In this document: in pieces, positions 18,295 through 27,663 of the stretch
Position numbering within the stretch: position 1 is the first letter of the stretch
Layout: the number at the start of each line of letters is the position of its first letter
Source of the DNA: JAUIKM01 sp964445695
GTDB lineage: Bacteria > Bacteroidota > Ignavibacteria > Kapaibacteriales > UBA7675
Assembly: GCA_964445695.1 (NCBI GenBank)
Contig: CAYULF010000002.1
Span: forward strand, 124,001 to 188,000
Length of the DNA: 64,000 bases
Direction: 5' to 3'
Program-made: the position numbers and the translations under genes
Notes under the pieces: model-generated
Database searches by the model: none
What the model was told of the DNA's origin: nothing
The model's input: the letters and a program-made list of their open reading frames with translations, nothing else

Positions 18295-20109
18295 TCATCG
18301 AGCAACCGAGAGCGGAAGCGTCTGCATCCCGCCGCCCGATTTGATTTGAGCGTAGTACATTCCCGCCGCGCCGAAACGCACAGGAATAAAGACCTCGTTA
18401 ACACCGACCGTGAGGTTGATGGATTGCGTCGTCAGTGTTTTACCGAGAGCATCGACAATGACCAGATCAACACTGCCGGCTTGCTGCGTGTCAAAGTTGA
18501 ATTGCACGCCATTGTCGGCGTCTATCGAAATGACGGAAGCAAAGTCGTCCTGAATCGACAGTGTGGAAATCAGAGCGGGGAGATCTTCAGCGCCTTGTTT
18601 AAGCGGCGAAGGTTCAATCGTCTCTTCGCAGTAGGTGTACGGATCGTACCAGTCGCGGTCGTACTCCTGCACACTGACATTGTCCAGTTCATCCTTCGGA
18701 CCAAAGCCCCACAGCACGGGATCTACATACAGGTCGTCCAGTTCCGGTCCCGGATCGCTTTCGCATCCATCGGCGGTTTGCAGACTGCTGTTAACTTTGA
18801 CGATGTAAGTGTTTAAGTTCGCCGGCGGACCACCATCGATAATACCAACCGCCGTATAGCTGTAGTCCAGCGTCGGCGAGGGACCGGTTCCGTTAATGCC
18901 TTGGGTTACAACACTGTTGAACTGCGTCCAGGTTGATGCCTCAGGGCCGCTATGTCCATATGTTGCAGAGCTGTAAGCCCAGTTTTCGTCGAACTCCAGC
19001 AAGTACGCGCCGCGCAGTGAGTTGTGTTCGGCCTCACCTGCCACCACCCAGGCGCGCTTGCCGTTCAAACCGTAGTCTACGCTGTAAGCATGAGCTGCAT
19101 CTTCCCGACCGACGGTCGGTGAGAGAATGGCGCGCGAATCCCAGACAGATAAGGTACTGTTGTACCGCGTGGCAAACGCGCCATGAATCGACGGACTTTG
19201 GGAGACAGTATAAAGATCGCCCACGATGACGATTTCCGTCGCCGAGCCCTGTAACTGACCGACCCACAGACCATGCGGCCGCGAGTTAACTGCGGCGGCG
19301 TCGCGCGTGTGGCGCAATGTTCGCCCCCAGAGGAATGCGCCCGTCGTTTGATCGAGCTCCATCAGGAAGGCTTCCTCAATTGTTCCCTGCTGGGGACGCT
19401 CAACTTCCGTCCAGCCGGTTACCCAGACCTTGCTGTCGTAGAGCGCCAGGGCCGCGCCATGCATGTGAGCATCGGGATCGACGACAGGCTCCCAGACGGC
19501 GGTGGAGAACATAGCCACCGTAGCGCCGCCGGCATCCAGTTTGGTTACGACAACATCTTTGGCGCGTGAATTGTCATTGGCGTCAAACGTGTTCGCAAGT
19601 ATGTAGTAATACCCACCTTCAGCTTTAACGTCAACGGCGGCAATCACCTCCGCTGCGCCACCCGGCGGTGTGTAGCTGATCTCGCGTTCCCACAGCACCG
19701 TACCGGTAACCGCATCGATTTTATCCACTACAAAACTGGTGGGATCATCCTGCTGGTTTTCATGGCCGACGGCCACCAGATATGCCTTGCTGCTCTCGAT
19801 CGATTCATCAAGGGCGACAAATTCAATCGCATTGTAACTGTAGTTATTCGTGAATACCGTTCCTCCGCTTTGATCGAGCGCAACTACAAAGGGGTTGCTC
19901 GGTGTTTTCCCGGTCAGCGCCACGCCGCAGTTGTGCGACGTAAACACCACGTCGAACGCATAGTCGAAGCTGCCAAGGTCATCGACGTCTTTTGTGTACA
20001 AATACTGATTCTGCGAACAGGCCGTCAGCTGGGCCTTTGCTTCACAAACGTTAAATCCAATTGCTGCTCCCGCTATAAGAGCAGATGTGACCAGAGACTT
20101 CAAATTCAT
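18295..20109 (-). CDS. T9SS-exported secreted protein, copy B of a tandem pair
   Basis: 604 residues, same architecture as copy A: a signal peptide (NLKSLVTSALIAGAAIGF), then QLTACSQNQYLYTKDVDD, a beta-rich body and a Por-type C-terminal sorting domain (GVNEVFIPVRFGAAGMYYAQ). Shared landmarks with copy A include SYTPPGGAAEVIAAVDV, MHGAALALYDSKVWVTGWT, WVVAGEAEHNSLRGAYLLE and GPSPTLDYSYTAVGIIDGG. ATG 20109 is preceded by AGGAA; 17 codons upstream are open but lack coding character. The tandem arrangement with duplicated promoter blocks and terminators indicates gene duplication with flanks. It lies directly downstream of the three TPR-LuxR genes, which are candidate regulators. Function unknown. 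Confidence 0.85.
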   Translation of the reverse strand: MNLKSLVTSALIAGAAIGFNVCEAKAQLTACSQNQYLYTKDVDDLGSFDYAFDVVFTSHNCGVALTGKTPSNPFVVALDQSGGTVFTNNYSYNAIEFVALDESIESSKAYLVAVGHENQQDDPTSFVVDKIDAVTGTVLWEREISYTPPGGAAEVIAAVDVKAEGGYYYILANTFDANDNSRAKDVVVTKLDAGGATVAMFSTAVWEPVVDPDAHMHGAALALYDSKVWVTGWTEVERPQQGTIEEAFLMELDQTTGAFLWGRTLRHTRDAAAVNSRPHGLWVGQLQGSATEIVIVGDLYTVSQSPSIHGAFATRYNSTLSVWDSRAILSPTVGREDAAHAYSVDYGLNGKRAWVVAGEAEHNSLRGAYLLEFDENWAYSSATYGHSGPEASTWTQFNSVVTQGINGTGPSPTLDYSYTAVGIIDGGPPANLNTYIVKVNSSLQTADGCESDPGPELDDLYVDPVLWGFGPKDELDNVSVQEYDRDWYDPYTYCEETIEPSPLKQGAEDLPALISTLSIQDDFASVISIDADNGVQFNFDTQQAGSVDLVIVDALGKTLTTQSINLTVGVNEVFIPVRFGAAGMYYAQIKSGGGMQTLPLSVAR

Positions 20110-20143
20110 GGTACAATTCCTGTGAAAATTTAACATTGACCCA

Positions 20144-20166
20144 CTGCGACGACTACTCACATAAAC
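20144..20166 (-). promoter_or_regulatory. Conserved leader/promoter block of twin copy B
   Basis: Partner of the block at 17898-17920 (22 of 23 identical), here about 35 bp before the start codon. Confidence 0.6.
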
Positions 20167-20385
20167 AGGAGGTGTTTATCGCGTGATCGTAGTAAGTGCC
20201 GTGGTGTGACGCCTCCTGCGAGGCTTAAACACACCACTTTGATAAACGACTGCTTAAAGCGAACGAGCCTGCGTACTATCTCACAAACCTCGGCTCGGAA
20301 GTCGGTAAAAGTGCCTCGACCGTCACTTAGCATTCGGGCTTTGTCGACGGACGCAATGTGCGACCGCAACGACTTGGGATCAAGC

Positions 20386-20411
20386 GGAAAAAGTGGGTAA
20401 AAAGTGGGGAT
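20386..20411 (-). promoter_or_regulatory. Conserved upstream block of twin copy B
   Basis: Partner of 18153-18178. Here the block reads as two near-direct repeats of AAAAAGTGGG, which could be a tandem protein-binding site. It lies about 277 bp before copy B and 45 bp after the neighbouring LuxR gene stop. Confidence 0.5.
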
Positions 20412-20416
20412 ATGAA

Positions 20417-20447
20417 GCGCGAAGCCACTGTTCATGCGGCTTCGCGC
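20417..20447 (-). terminator. Hairpin after the first TPR-LuxR gene
   Basis: Ten-base perfect arms GCGCGAAGCC and GGCTTCGCGC around an 11-base loop, 9 bp past the stop. Only a weak T-rich tail (TTCATAT) follows on the minus strand, so termination may be partial. Confidence 0.55.
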
Positions 20448-20455
20448 GGAGGAGC

Positions 20456-22093
20456 TCAGGAGGGAGTCGCGGCCAGGTCGACCAAAAATGTCGTCAGATT
20501 AGTGCCGGTGGGGAGCTTCAGCTTGGAGCGTACGTTCTTGCGGTGCGTCTTGACAGTATCAAGTGAGATGAACATGCTGTCGGCAATCTCCTTGCTGCGC
20601 AGCTTGAGCGAGATCAGGATGCAGACGCGCATTTCCGTCGGTGTCAAAGCAGGACAACGTTTGCTGAGACGCGATACAAATTCCTCGTGTTCTTCCGCCA
20701 GGAAACTGTCAATCTGCGGCAGATCCTGATTCTCCGACATGATGCGCTTAATAAGCCCAATCGTATCCTGAGCGATCCGACGCGCCTGACCGCTCGTCTG
20801 CGGCAATTCCTTTTCCAGCTCGGCGTGAATCGACTGCATCATTCTGTTGCTGCGCGACTGCGACTGCACCAGACGCCCCAGCAGGTGATCTTTTTGTTTA
20901 ACACTTCTGATTCCTTTGTCGGAATATTTCTTCTGCTCGGAATACAGGATGTCGCGACGACGGTCCGCTTGTTCCACGGCTCGTTTCACAAGGTGGTTGC
21001 GCTGTTTCTGTCGCAATTCCGACAACATCTGCTGGTGACGAAGTGCGCCTTCCATGTTTTCTTCCTCGGCATACAATCCTGCAAGCGCCTCATGGATATC
21101 TTCCAGCACGCCCTGATTACTGCCGGGCTTGTGTAACTGGAAAGCGCGCAGGTACAGGTCGCGCGCTTCCTGCTTGCGATTCAGATTGACGAGGGTCTCG
21201 GCGCAGAGCGTCCACATGACATCCACCCCCATGTGTTCTCCGGCTTTGTCCACTAACTGCAGTGCCTGGTTCAGATACCCCTCGGCTTCCTTGCGGTTGT
21301 TCAGAATTGCATGTGAAAGCGCAAGCCGCGCGTAGGTGTATCCATTCTTGAACGTATCGGGCAGACCGGCTCCCACTTCCAGCGCTCGCTCGTAATACTC
21401 TATTGCCTGCTTGTGTTCCTCACGTTTCTTGTGCATAACTCCAAGGCTGGAGAGAGCAATGGCGGCTGAGTAGTGATTGGACTCCTGCTCGCAGTACTTC
21501 AGACTTTCTTTCAGGTGTTTAATCGCATTCGAATCCTGGTCAATCTCCATATACAGCGTTGCGAGATTCGAATGGGTTTTGGCCATGCCAATGCCGCCGC
21601 CAACTTCACGGTACTTATCAAGAGCCTGCTGAAAATGTTTAAATGACTCGTCAAAGTCATAGATCACGGCGTGCAGTATTCCCAGGCTCGAATGCGTTTG
21701 GGCTATCTGCATTGTATGCCCCAGGTCAACAGACAGTTCAAGCGCGGCAGTCAGATGCTCAAAGGCCAGTGTCGGGTTTTGATGATCCACGTAGTATGAC
21801 CCCACTACCCGTAACGCATCGGCTTCCAGCAGGCGAAGAGAATGAGCCCGACACAGTTTAAGCGCCTCCCTGCTGAACTCCAGTTGCTTGTCAAAATCAC
21901 CCTCGTTTGACTTGATAGCGGCCTTAAACAACAGGACTCGAGCCGCAACCGCCGGATCGTCAGGATAATCAGCCGTCAAGTCCGCAATCATCGACTTTGC
22001 GAGTGCCGGATTTCGGTGCATCTCCCGAACAATCTGCTCGTGGCGAGCTTTCAGAACATCCTTATCCTGAGTTGATCCCTTTGAGTTCACCAT
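20456..22093 (-). CDS. TPR-LuxR transcriptional regulator, paralog 1
   Basis: 545 residues, cytosolic (no signal or membrane segment). Residues about 40-370 are a solenoid of tetratricopeptide-like repeats (ALKLCRAHSLRLLEADALRV, FEHLTAALELSVDLGHTMQI, HKQAIEYYERALEVG). A charged coiled-coil linker follows (about 370-455), then a LuxR/GerE DNA-binding domain (about 475-535) with the signature LTPTEMRVCILISLKLRSKE, IADSMFISLDTVKTHRKNVR and SKLKLP. There is no response-regulator receiver domain, so the TPR array probably senses a protein or peptide partner. The ATG lacks a clear Shine-Dalgarno. It is one of three tandem paralogs, and closest to paralog 2, including DNA just past the stop codon. 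Confidence 0.9.
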   Translation of the reverse strand: MVNSKGSTQDKDVLKARHEQIVREMHRNPALAKSMIADLTADYPDDPAVAARVLLFKAAIKSNEGDFDKQLEFSREALKLCRAHSLRLLEADALRVVGSYYVDHQNPTLAFEHLTAALELSVDLGHTMQIAQTHSSLGILHAVIYDFDESFKHFQQALDKYREVGGGIGMAKTHSNLATLYMEIDQDSNAIKHLKESLKYCEQESNHYSAAIALSSLGVMHKKREEHKQAIEYYERALEVGAGLPDTFKNGYTYARLALSHAILNNRKEAEGYLNQALQLVDKAGEHMGVDVMWTLCAETLVNLNRKQEARDLYLRAFQLHKPGSNQGVLEDIHEALAGLYAEEENMEGALRHQQMLSELRQKQRNHLVKRAVEQADRRRDILYSEQKKYSDKGIRSVKQKDHLLGRLVQSQSRSNRMMQSIHAELEKELPQTSGQARRIAQDTIGLIKRIMSENQDLPQIDSFLAEEHEEFVSRLSKRCPALTPTEMRVCILISLKLRSKEIADSMFISLDTVKTHRKNVRSKLKLPTGTNLTTFLVDLAATPS

Positions 22094-22247
22094 GAAACGT
22101 TCAATCGCATTTTCATCAAAGAGTTAAAACGGAGCGCTGTTCACACACTTGACACTACACTATCCGGAGCAGACAGGCTAGCCGCCGGCAGTTGACAGCG
22201 ACAGACGAACCGACCGCAAAGCATGTTTTGGCCTCGCACGGAGGAGC

Positions 22248-23888
22248 TCAGGAGGCAGTCGTCGCCATGTTGATCAGATAAGTCGTCAGATTTGTACCCG
22301 CAGGCAGCTTCAACTTGGAACGGACACTTTTGCGATGCGACTTGATCGTTTCCAGCGACACGTACATACTGTCGGCGATTTCCTTGCTGCGCAGGTTAAG
22401 CGATATCAGGATACAGACGCGCATTTCCGTCGGTGTTAAAACAGGACAACGTTTGCTGAGACGCGACACAAATTCCTCGTGTTCTTCCGCCAGGAAATTA
22501 TCAATCTGCGGCAGATCCTGATTTTCCGACATAACGCGCTGGATCAGCCCCATCGTATCTTTCGCGATTCGACGCGCCTGACCACGAGTCTGCGGCAGCT
22601 CTTTTTCCAGCTCGGCGTGAATCGACTGAATCATCTTGTTGCTGCGCGCCTGCGAAAGAACCAGACGCTCGAGCAGGTGATCCTGCTTGTTAATGTTCCG
22701 ACTTCCGCTTTCGGAGTTCAACTCGCGTTCGCTGTCGAGCACGTCTCGACGGCTCTCGGCATTGTTCATGGCCTGCTGTACGAGGCGATTGCGATGCTCC
22801 TCGCGTAATTCGGACAGAGTCTGTTGATGGTGAAAGGCGCGTTTAATATCGCCTTCTTCGGCAAACAGGCGCGCCAGTCCCTCGTGAATTTCTTCCAGCA
22901 CACCTTGATTCGTTCCTTCCTTGTGCAGCCGGGCAGCGCGCAGATACAGATCACGTGCCTCCGACTTGCGGCCAAGCTGAACCAGGGTTGCAGCACAATA
23001 TGTCCAGAGTTCATCGACGCCTCTGTCTTCCTCTCCGTTTTCGATGCAGTTCAGACCGATCTTCAGATGTTTCTCGGCAGCCGGGCGGTTGTTTAACCTG
23101 GCCTGCGCCAGCGCTAACCTGGCATGGGTAGTACTGGTGTGCAGCGCATCCGGAAATTTTTCGGCAAGGCGTAGTGAACGCTCACAATAGTCAACAGCGT
23201 TCGCCACGTCACCCTGTTTCATATACAGTTCACCCAGAGCGGAGATAGCGCTGGCGCTGGCGAATGCATCTGAGGCCTCTTCGGCATAACGCAGACTTTC
23301 ATGCTGGTGATTAATGGCATTGTCAATTTGCCCGACATTGAGATAGTGTTTTGCGAGATTGGCATGCGAACGCGTCAGCCCGGACAATTCACCCACAGCC
23401 TCGTATGTCTTCAGCGCCTGACGGAAATGTTTAACAGCCTGTTCGATATCCAGGATGACGCTATACATAATTCCCAGACTATTGTGGGCCTGAGCAATCT
23501 GCAGTTGGTGGTCATTTTCGTGCGCCAATTTCAACGATGCATTCAGACACTCCAGCGCTTGTTTACTATTGTGATTGTCGGCGTGAACTGCGCCCAGGAC
23601 TCTTAGTGCATCCGCTTCACCTATCCGGAGATTGTATTTGCGACTTACGTGCAGCGCTTCTTCCACCAGGCGAAGCCGTGCTCCTCCATCTTTAGCAAAT
23701 CCCTCCAGCATGGACTTAAACAGCAACCCGCGTACAAGTGCCGCCGGATCGCCGATGTGTTCTGACATCATTGCATTTATCAAGGTTTCAGCCAGATCCG
23801 GGTCGCGAAAAATCTCTTCCCTGATTTGATTGTTCTGCGAGCGTAACCGCGCATTCGCATTGTTGTTACCGGCGTCAGATGTTCTCAT
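22248..23888 (-). CDS. TPR-LuxR transcriptional regulator, paralog 2
   Basis: About 546 residues, same layout as paralog 1: N-terminal helical region, TPR solenoid (LRIGEADALRVLGAVHADNH, ALECLNASLKLAHENDHQLQ, VANAVDYCERSLRLAEKFP), coiled coil (HAELEKELPQTRGQARRI), C-terminal LuxR helix-turn-helix (LTPTEMRVCILISLNLRSKE and VSLETIKSHRKSVRSKLKLP). The last ~130 residues are nearly identical to paralog 1 while the TPR part has drifted, implying a conserved DNA target and divergent inputs. ATG 23888 is chosen; a GTG three codons upstream is possible. About 155 bp separate it from paralog 1. Confidence 0.9.
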   Translation of the reverse strand: MRTSDAGNNNANARLRSQNNQIREEIFRDPDLAETLINAMMSEHIGDPAALVRGLLFKSMLEGFAKDGGARLRLVEEALHVSRKYNLRIGEADALRVLGAVHADNHNSKQALECLNASLKLAHENDHQLQIAQAHNSLGIMYSVILDIEQAVKHFRQALKTYEAVGELSGLTRSHANLAKHYLNVGQIDNAINHQHESLRYAEEASDAFASASAISALGELYMKQGDVANAVDYCERSLRLAEKFPDALHTSTTHARLALAQARLNNRPAAEKHLKIGLNCIENGEEDRGVDELWTYCAATLVQLGRKSEARDLYLRAARLHKEGTNQGVLEEIHEGLARLFAEEGDIKRAFHHQQTLSELREEHRNRLVQQAMNNAESRRDVLDSERELNSESGSRNINKQDHLLERLVLSQARSNKMIQSIHAELEKELPQTRGQARRIAKDTMGLIQRVMSENQDLPQIDNFLAEEHEEFVSRLSKRCPVLTPTEMRVCILISLNLRSKEIADSMYVSLETIKSHRKSVRSKLKLPAGTNLTTYLINMATTAS

Positions 23889-24347
23889 ATTCTCCACCGC
23901 GTTACGTGTGATCGTGTATTAACTACATTGTAAGCGCGTATCCGCGCAGCGCAGTTTGGGTAAGGGGTCTGGGGGGCGCAAGTGGCCGATATAGAATAAA
24001 CAGGACTGGCATAATAAACGAAAACTTCGTGTAAAATGTCCGTGATTATTTCCAAACCGACAAATTCACTACGGAGCGCTCCTGAACATTGATTGACACC
24101 GCAACAATAGCCATCGAAATGAGTTGAATCGATACATTGTTCTCCGGACAATTACCGTCGGAATACTCCAGTAAATTATCACGGCTGATAAGACATAGGC
24201 GCATCGCACTGGCTCACGCTGTCAAGCGGTTTACTGTTTTACCTGTTTCTTCCGTTCGCCACAGCACTTCAAGTTAATCGGCAAACAGCCGCGAGAACAC
24301 TTAACAAGCCAGATATTCTGCAAACAACCACATCTATTGTGATTGTT
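23889..24347. other. Intergenic region between LuxR paralogs 2 and 3
   Basis: About 459 bp, visibly more AT-rich than its surroundings. No gene, terminator with T-run, or motif shared with the other LuxR upstream regions was found. It must carry the promoter of paralog 2. Confidence 0.45.
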
Positions 24348-25991
24348 TTAAGCTCGCTCTACCGGGGTCATCAGTCCGATCAGAAAATCGGTGAGATTGG
24401 AACCATCCGGCAGTTGTAATTTGGCCCGAATATTCTTGCGATGTGATTTGATCGTATCAAGCGTAACAAACATGTTGTCGGCAATCTCCTTGCTGCGCAA
24501 TTTGTGTGATATCAGTATACAAATGCGTACCTCCGTCGGTGTTAGCGCCGGACAGTGCTGGGTAAGTCGCGCCAGAAAGTCTCCGTGCTCCTGCGCCATC
24601 AAACTGTCAATCTGCGGCATATCCTGATTTTCGGACATGGCGCGACGGATCAGCTCCAGAGTTTCATTCGCAATACGACGCGCCTGACCGCGAATTTGCG
24701 GCAGTTCATTTTCCAGTTCAGCGTGGATAGATTTTATCTGCAGATTGCTGCGCGCCTGAGATCGCACCAGTCTTCCCACCAGAGACTGTCTTTGCAGACT
24801 GTCAAATTCGATGTCGGTACGAGCTTCCTTCTCGGCATTAATAAGGTCCATTCGGGTATTTGCGTTGTCCATAGCTTGCCGCACAAGACGGTTGCGGTGC
24901 GCCTCCCGCAATTCTGACAGCACTTGTTGATGATGCAACGCGCGCTCCATATCATGTGCTTCGGCGTACAATTCAGCAAGGCTTTTGTGAATGTTCTCGA
25001 TGACGTTCTGGTTCGTTCCTTCACGGTACAGCCCGGCTGCTCGCTGCAGAAATTCTATCGCGTCTTTCTTGTGTCCGAGCTTTACGAGGGCAGTGCCATA
25101 GAGCATCCACAAATCATCAATCCTCGTCTCTTCGCTGTTTTTCCCAAGCTCTTTTTGCACCATTGACATATATTCTTCGGCCAGAGTTCGGTTGTTTAAC
25201 TCCATGTATGCATGGACAAGTCTGGCACGAGCATAGGCAGCGTGACGATCATTCGGGAATTTCTCTCCGATCTGCAGTGAGCGCTTACAAACATCAACGA
25301 CTTTCTCGAACTCGCCCTGGTCCAGAAATATCTGGCCCAGGCTTCCAAGCGCACTGGCCAGATCGATGTCGTTGGAATCGCGTTCGCAGCATTCAATACT
25401 TTTCGTCAGATACTCCGCTGCCGTATCCAGCTGGTCCACTTCACTGTACAGGGTAGCCAGATTGAAATACGTCTGAGTCAGATCGTCATCAGCGCCCAGA
25501 GTTTCGAGCAATTGCGCTGATGCACGCAGGTGTTTAACAGCCTGCTCGTAATCGGCAATGACGGCGTGAACGATTCCCAGGCTGTTGTGGGCGTTGGCCG
25601 TTTGCCTGGCATGATCGTTCGCGATCGAGAGTTCCAGTGATCTCGTCAGGCATTTAAACACGGGCACGACATCGTGGTGATCAATGTGATAACCGCCCAG
25701 AATGCGCAGTGAATCGGCCTCGCCGATTGCCAGAGAGTGTTTGCGGCTCAGCTCCAGCGCTTCCTCGGCCAGCTCTCGTTGGCCCTCGCTGTCACCGTCC
25801 AAAACTCGAAGGTGCCCTTTAAACAAAAGAGCCCGCACCATGGCGGCCGGATTGTTGCGATTGTCGCGTATCAACTTGTCAATCATTGATTTCGCCTGTT
25901 CCGGATTTCGCAGAATTTCAATCCGAATCTGCTCATTCAGAATCTGCTCTTCTGGAGTAGCTGGGGCTTCTTTGGCCTCGTTGTTTTTCAT
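24348..25991 (-). CDS. TPR-LuxR transcriptional regulator, paralog 3
   Basis: 547 residues and the most diverged of the three. The order is the same: TPR-like solenoid (AIGEADSLRILGGYHIDHHD, VFKCLTRSLELSIANDHARQ, EFEKVVDVCKRSLQIGEKFP), helical linker (HAELENELPQIRGQARRI), LuxR domain (LTPTEVRICILISHKLRSKE, FVTLDTIKSHRKNIRAKLQL). It lacks signal peptide and membrane segments. Being farthest upstream on the minus strand with its own ~350 bp leader, it may be separately controlled. The start ATG at 25991 has only a weak AAGG upstream. Recognition helix residues TIKSHRKN are conserved with the paralogs, suggesting overlapping targets. Confidence 0.9.
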   Translation of the reverse strand: MKNNEAKEAPATPEEQILNEQIRIEILRNPEQAKSMIDKLIRDNRNNPAAMVRALLFKGHLRVLDGDSEGQRELAEEALELSRKHSLAIGEADSLRILGGYHIDHHDVVPVFKCLTRSLELSIANDHARQTANAHNSLGIVHAVIADYEQAVKHLRASAQLLETLGADDDLTQTYFNLATLYSEVDQLDTAAEYLTKSIECCERDSNDIDLASALGSLGQIFLDQGEFEKVVDVCKRSLQIGEKFPNDRHAAYARARLVHAYMELNNRTLAEEYMSMVQKELGKNSEETRIDDLWMLYGTALVKLGHKKDAIEFLQRAAGLYREGTNQNVIENIHKSLAELYAEAHDMERALHHQQVLSELREAHRNRLVRQAMDNANTRMDLINAEKEARTDIEFDSLQRQSLVGRLVRSQARSNLQIKSIHAELENELPQIRGQARRIANETLELIRRAMSENQDMPQIDSLMAQEHGDFLARLTQHCPALTPTEVRICILISHKLRSKEIADNMFVTLDTIKSHRKNIRAKLQLPDGSNLTDFLIGLMTPVERA

Positions 25992-26343
25992 GACAATTGC
26001 CTTGAGTTTGTGATCAGGTAGAACTTAAAACAAGAGAACAGGGCACACACGGTACATGATCGAGTGATGCATGACGCGCTTACAGTGTACGGGCCAAATC
26101 CAGTGACACCCCAAAACGAGTTCGTCGATTTTCCAGAGTTAAATTCACAGGTCGGAGATGCAACAGTTCCAGGTTAAAAGGCCTGCAATCGACAAATACC
26201 CAGCCTTCGAGCCCAGTGACAAACAAAAGCTCAAAAGAGCCTGAGGCCGTTGAGCCAAAGGTGAAAACGAGCCTCAAAGCGATCAGTCGACGCGCCGCAC
26301 TTCAGTGACATTCCACCGGGACAGCCGGCCGCAACTTAACATT
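25992..26343. other. Intergenic region before the HAD operon end
   Basis: About 350 bp. A 65-codon TTG-initiated frame on the minus strand (26080-26277) reads like alternating beta strands (LVFTFGSTASGSFELLFV) but has no ribosome binding site or family match; it might be a remnant of an outer-membrane protein gene. Otherwise nothing is seen. Confidence 0.35.
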
Positions 26344-27084
26344 TCAGGCCATACCGTCCAGGATTGTGCGGACCTCGTGCCAGTCGCGTGCAATGGCGTC
26401 GGCCTGCGTGCTGCGTTCGTCGCCCTGGTCGACCATGCTGTTGCTGTCGCCGCGGAACAGGATGGCGCGCATGCCCAACTCCTTGGCGCCCTTGATGTCC
26501 GTGTGTTCAATGTCGCCGATGTGAACACATTCCGCAGGTGAAATATTCATGGCCTGCAGCACCGTGTGAAATGCCTGCGGGTGCGGTTTGGAAACGCCCG
26601 TTTCATCGCTGAAGCTGTAACTGTGAAAGTGCTGCGCCAGGCCGTGCTGGTCCATAACCTGTTTAAGTACGCGGCCAGGTGAAAAAGCTGTGTCGGAAAT
26701 TAAACTGAGCGGATACAAGCGCGCCAGGTCGCCTATAACGTGTTGCGCCCCGCCAAGCGGCTCGGGCGGATGGCGTAAAATCCCGTCGGCAAATGTACGG
26801 CAAATGGCGTCCAGCGCCTGCTCGTCGCCAATTGTGTGCAGTTGTTTAAGATAGAACTTCACAAGATCGGCGGTGAGCAGTGTCCGCTGTTCCTGCAGCC
26901 AGACCCTGTTAAAGTGCTCCCAGGCGCGCGCCTGCGCCTGTTCGAGTTCCTGGTCCGTGGCCGCAACTCCCAAGCGGGTCAGCTCGCTGCGAATCACCAC
27001 CGCGCGGTCGCGCGCCCGCGCCTGACCGTTGGCCGAATTGTACAGAGTATTCCAGAAGTCGATGGTTATTGCTTTGATCGCCAT
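26344..27084 (-). CDS. HAD-superfamily hydrolase
   Basis: 246 residues, soluble. Haloacid-dehalogenase fold: motif I TIDFWNTLY (Asp9 nucleophile), helical cap (about 20-105), motif II SLISDTAFS, motif III lysine in SKPHPQAF, motif IV HIGDIEHTDIKGAKELGM. Motif I has Trp11 where phosphatases have the second Asp (DxD), as in the DFWGTL subgroup and analogous to DAYGTL of haloacid dehalogenases, so phosphatase activity is not certain. The final gene of a three-gene operon, 33 bp after the preceding gene. The substrate cannot be inferred. Confidence 0.85.
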   Translation of the reverse strand: MAIKAITIDFWNTLYNSANGQARARDRAVVIRSELTRLGVAATDQELEQAQARAWEHFNRVWLQEQRTLLTADLVKFYLKQLHTIGDEQALDAICRTFADGILRHPPEPLGGAQHVIGDLARLYPLSLISDTAFSPGRVLKQVMDQHGLAQHFHSYSFSDETGVSKPHPQAFHTVLQAMNISPAECVHIGDIEHTDIKGAKELGMRAILFRGDSNSMVDQGDERSTQADAIARDWHEVRTILDGMA

Positions 27085-27117
27085 TGATCCCGATGCCGCT
27101 TGTTTAAGAGAACGATC

Positions 27118-27642
27118 TTATGCGGGCGGCTGGACCTTGTTTCCGGCAGCCTGCACCTGATCGACCAGCTTGTTAAACTTCTCCAGGATGTCGACGACTT
27201 CCTGCGGCGCATCCGCGCCCATGTGATATTCCAGCTCGGACACACCTTCCGGATGTCGTCTGATCAGACGTTTAAACCAGGGCGCACCGACCTTGACGTA
27301 TTGCTGATTCCAGTTGTCTTTTGGCAGACGGGAGAGGTCTTCCTTCAACTCGGCCACGAGCTTTTCGACCTCGTCATAGGTGTAGACATCCAGTGAGACG
27401 GTACCAGATATTGTGTTTAACTCGGCGGTTCCGTCGGCTTGCACCATCAGTGTTCGCGATCCTATTTCCGGTCGCGCGCTCTCGAAGTATTCATAAGAGG
27501 CAAAAGGGTCAAGCGCGTCACCGCGACTGCACATATTTGTCAGGTATAAGGGCAATCCTACGATAGCCGCGATGATGGGACCGATGTACCAGCGTTTTCG
27601 CAGAAGAACAATAGACCCTTTATTGTTGTTGGCCTGAGCCAT
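27118..27642 (-). CDS. Single-pass membrane protein of unknown function
   Basis: 174 residues. A cytoplasmic N-terminus (AQANNNKGSIVLLRKR), one hydrophobic helix (WYIGPIIAAIVGLPLYLTNM, about 18-38) and a ~135-residue extracytoplasmic domain with alternating strands and helices (GTAELNTISGTVSLDVYTYD, EVEKLVAELKEDLSRLP). ATG 27642 has GGGAG 7 bases upstream. The gene lies 21 bp after the lipoprotein gene and 33 bp before the HAD gene, so the three are probably cotranscribed. I do not recognise the family. Confidence 0.75.
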   Translation of the reverse strand: MAQANNNKGSIVLLRKRWYIGPIIAAIVGLPLYLTNMCSRGDALDPFASYEYFESARPEIGSRTLMVQADGTAELNTISGTVSLDVYTYDEVEKLVAELKEDLSRLPKDNWNQQYVKVGAPWFKRLIRRHPEGVSELEYHMGADAPQEVVDILEKFNKLVDQVQAAGNKVQPPA

Positions 27643-27663
27643 AGTCAAACTCCCGAATGCAAT

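Larger units (their letters stand above)
20110..20455. other. Intergenic region upstream of twin copy B
   Basis: About 345 bp containing the two conserved blocks of the twin genes and a hairpin after the first LuxR gene. No gene was seen. Confidence 0.6.

Noticed and set aside
26080..26277. 65-codon minus-strand frame that reads like beta strands
   Set aside because: TTG start, no ribosome binding site, stop codon close upstream; too short to separate from chance, though it could be a gene remnant.
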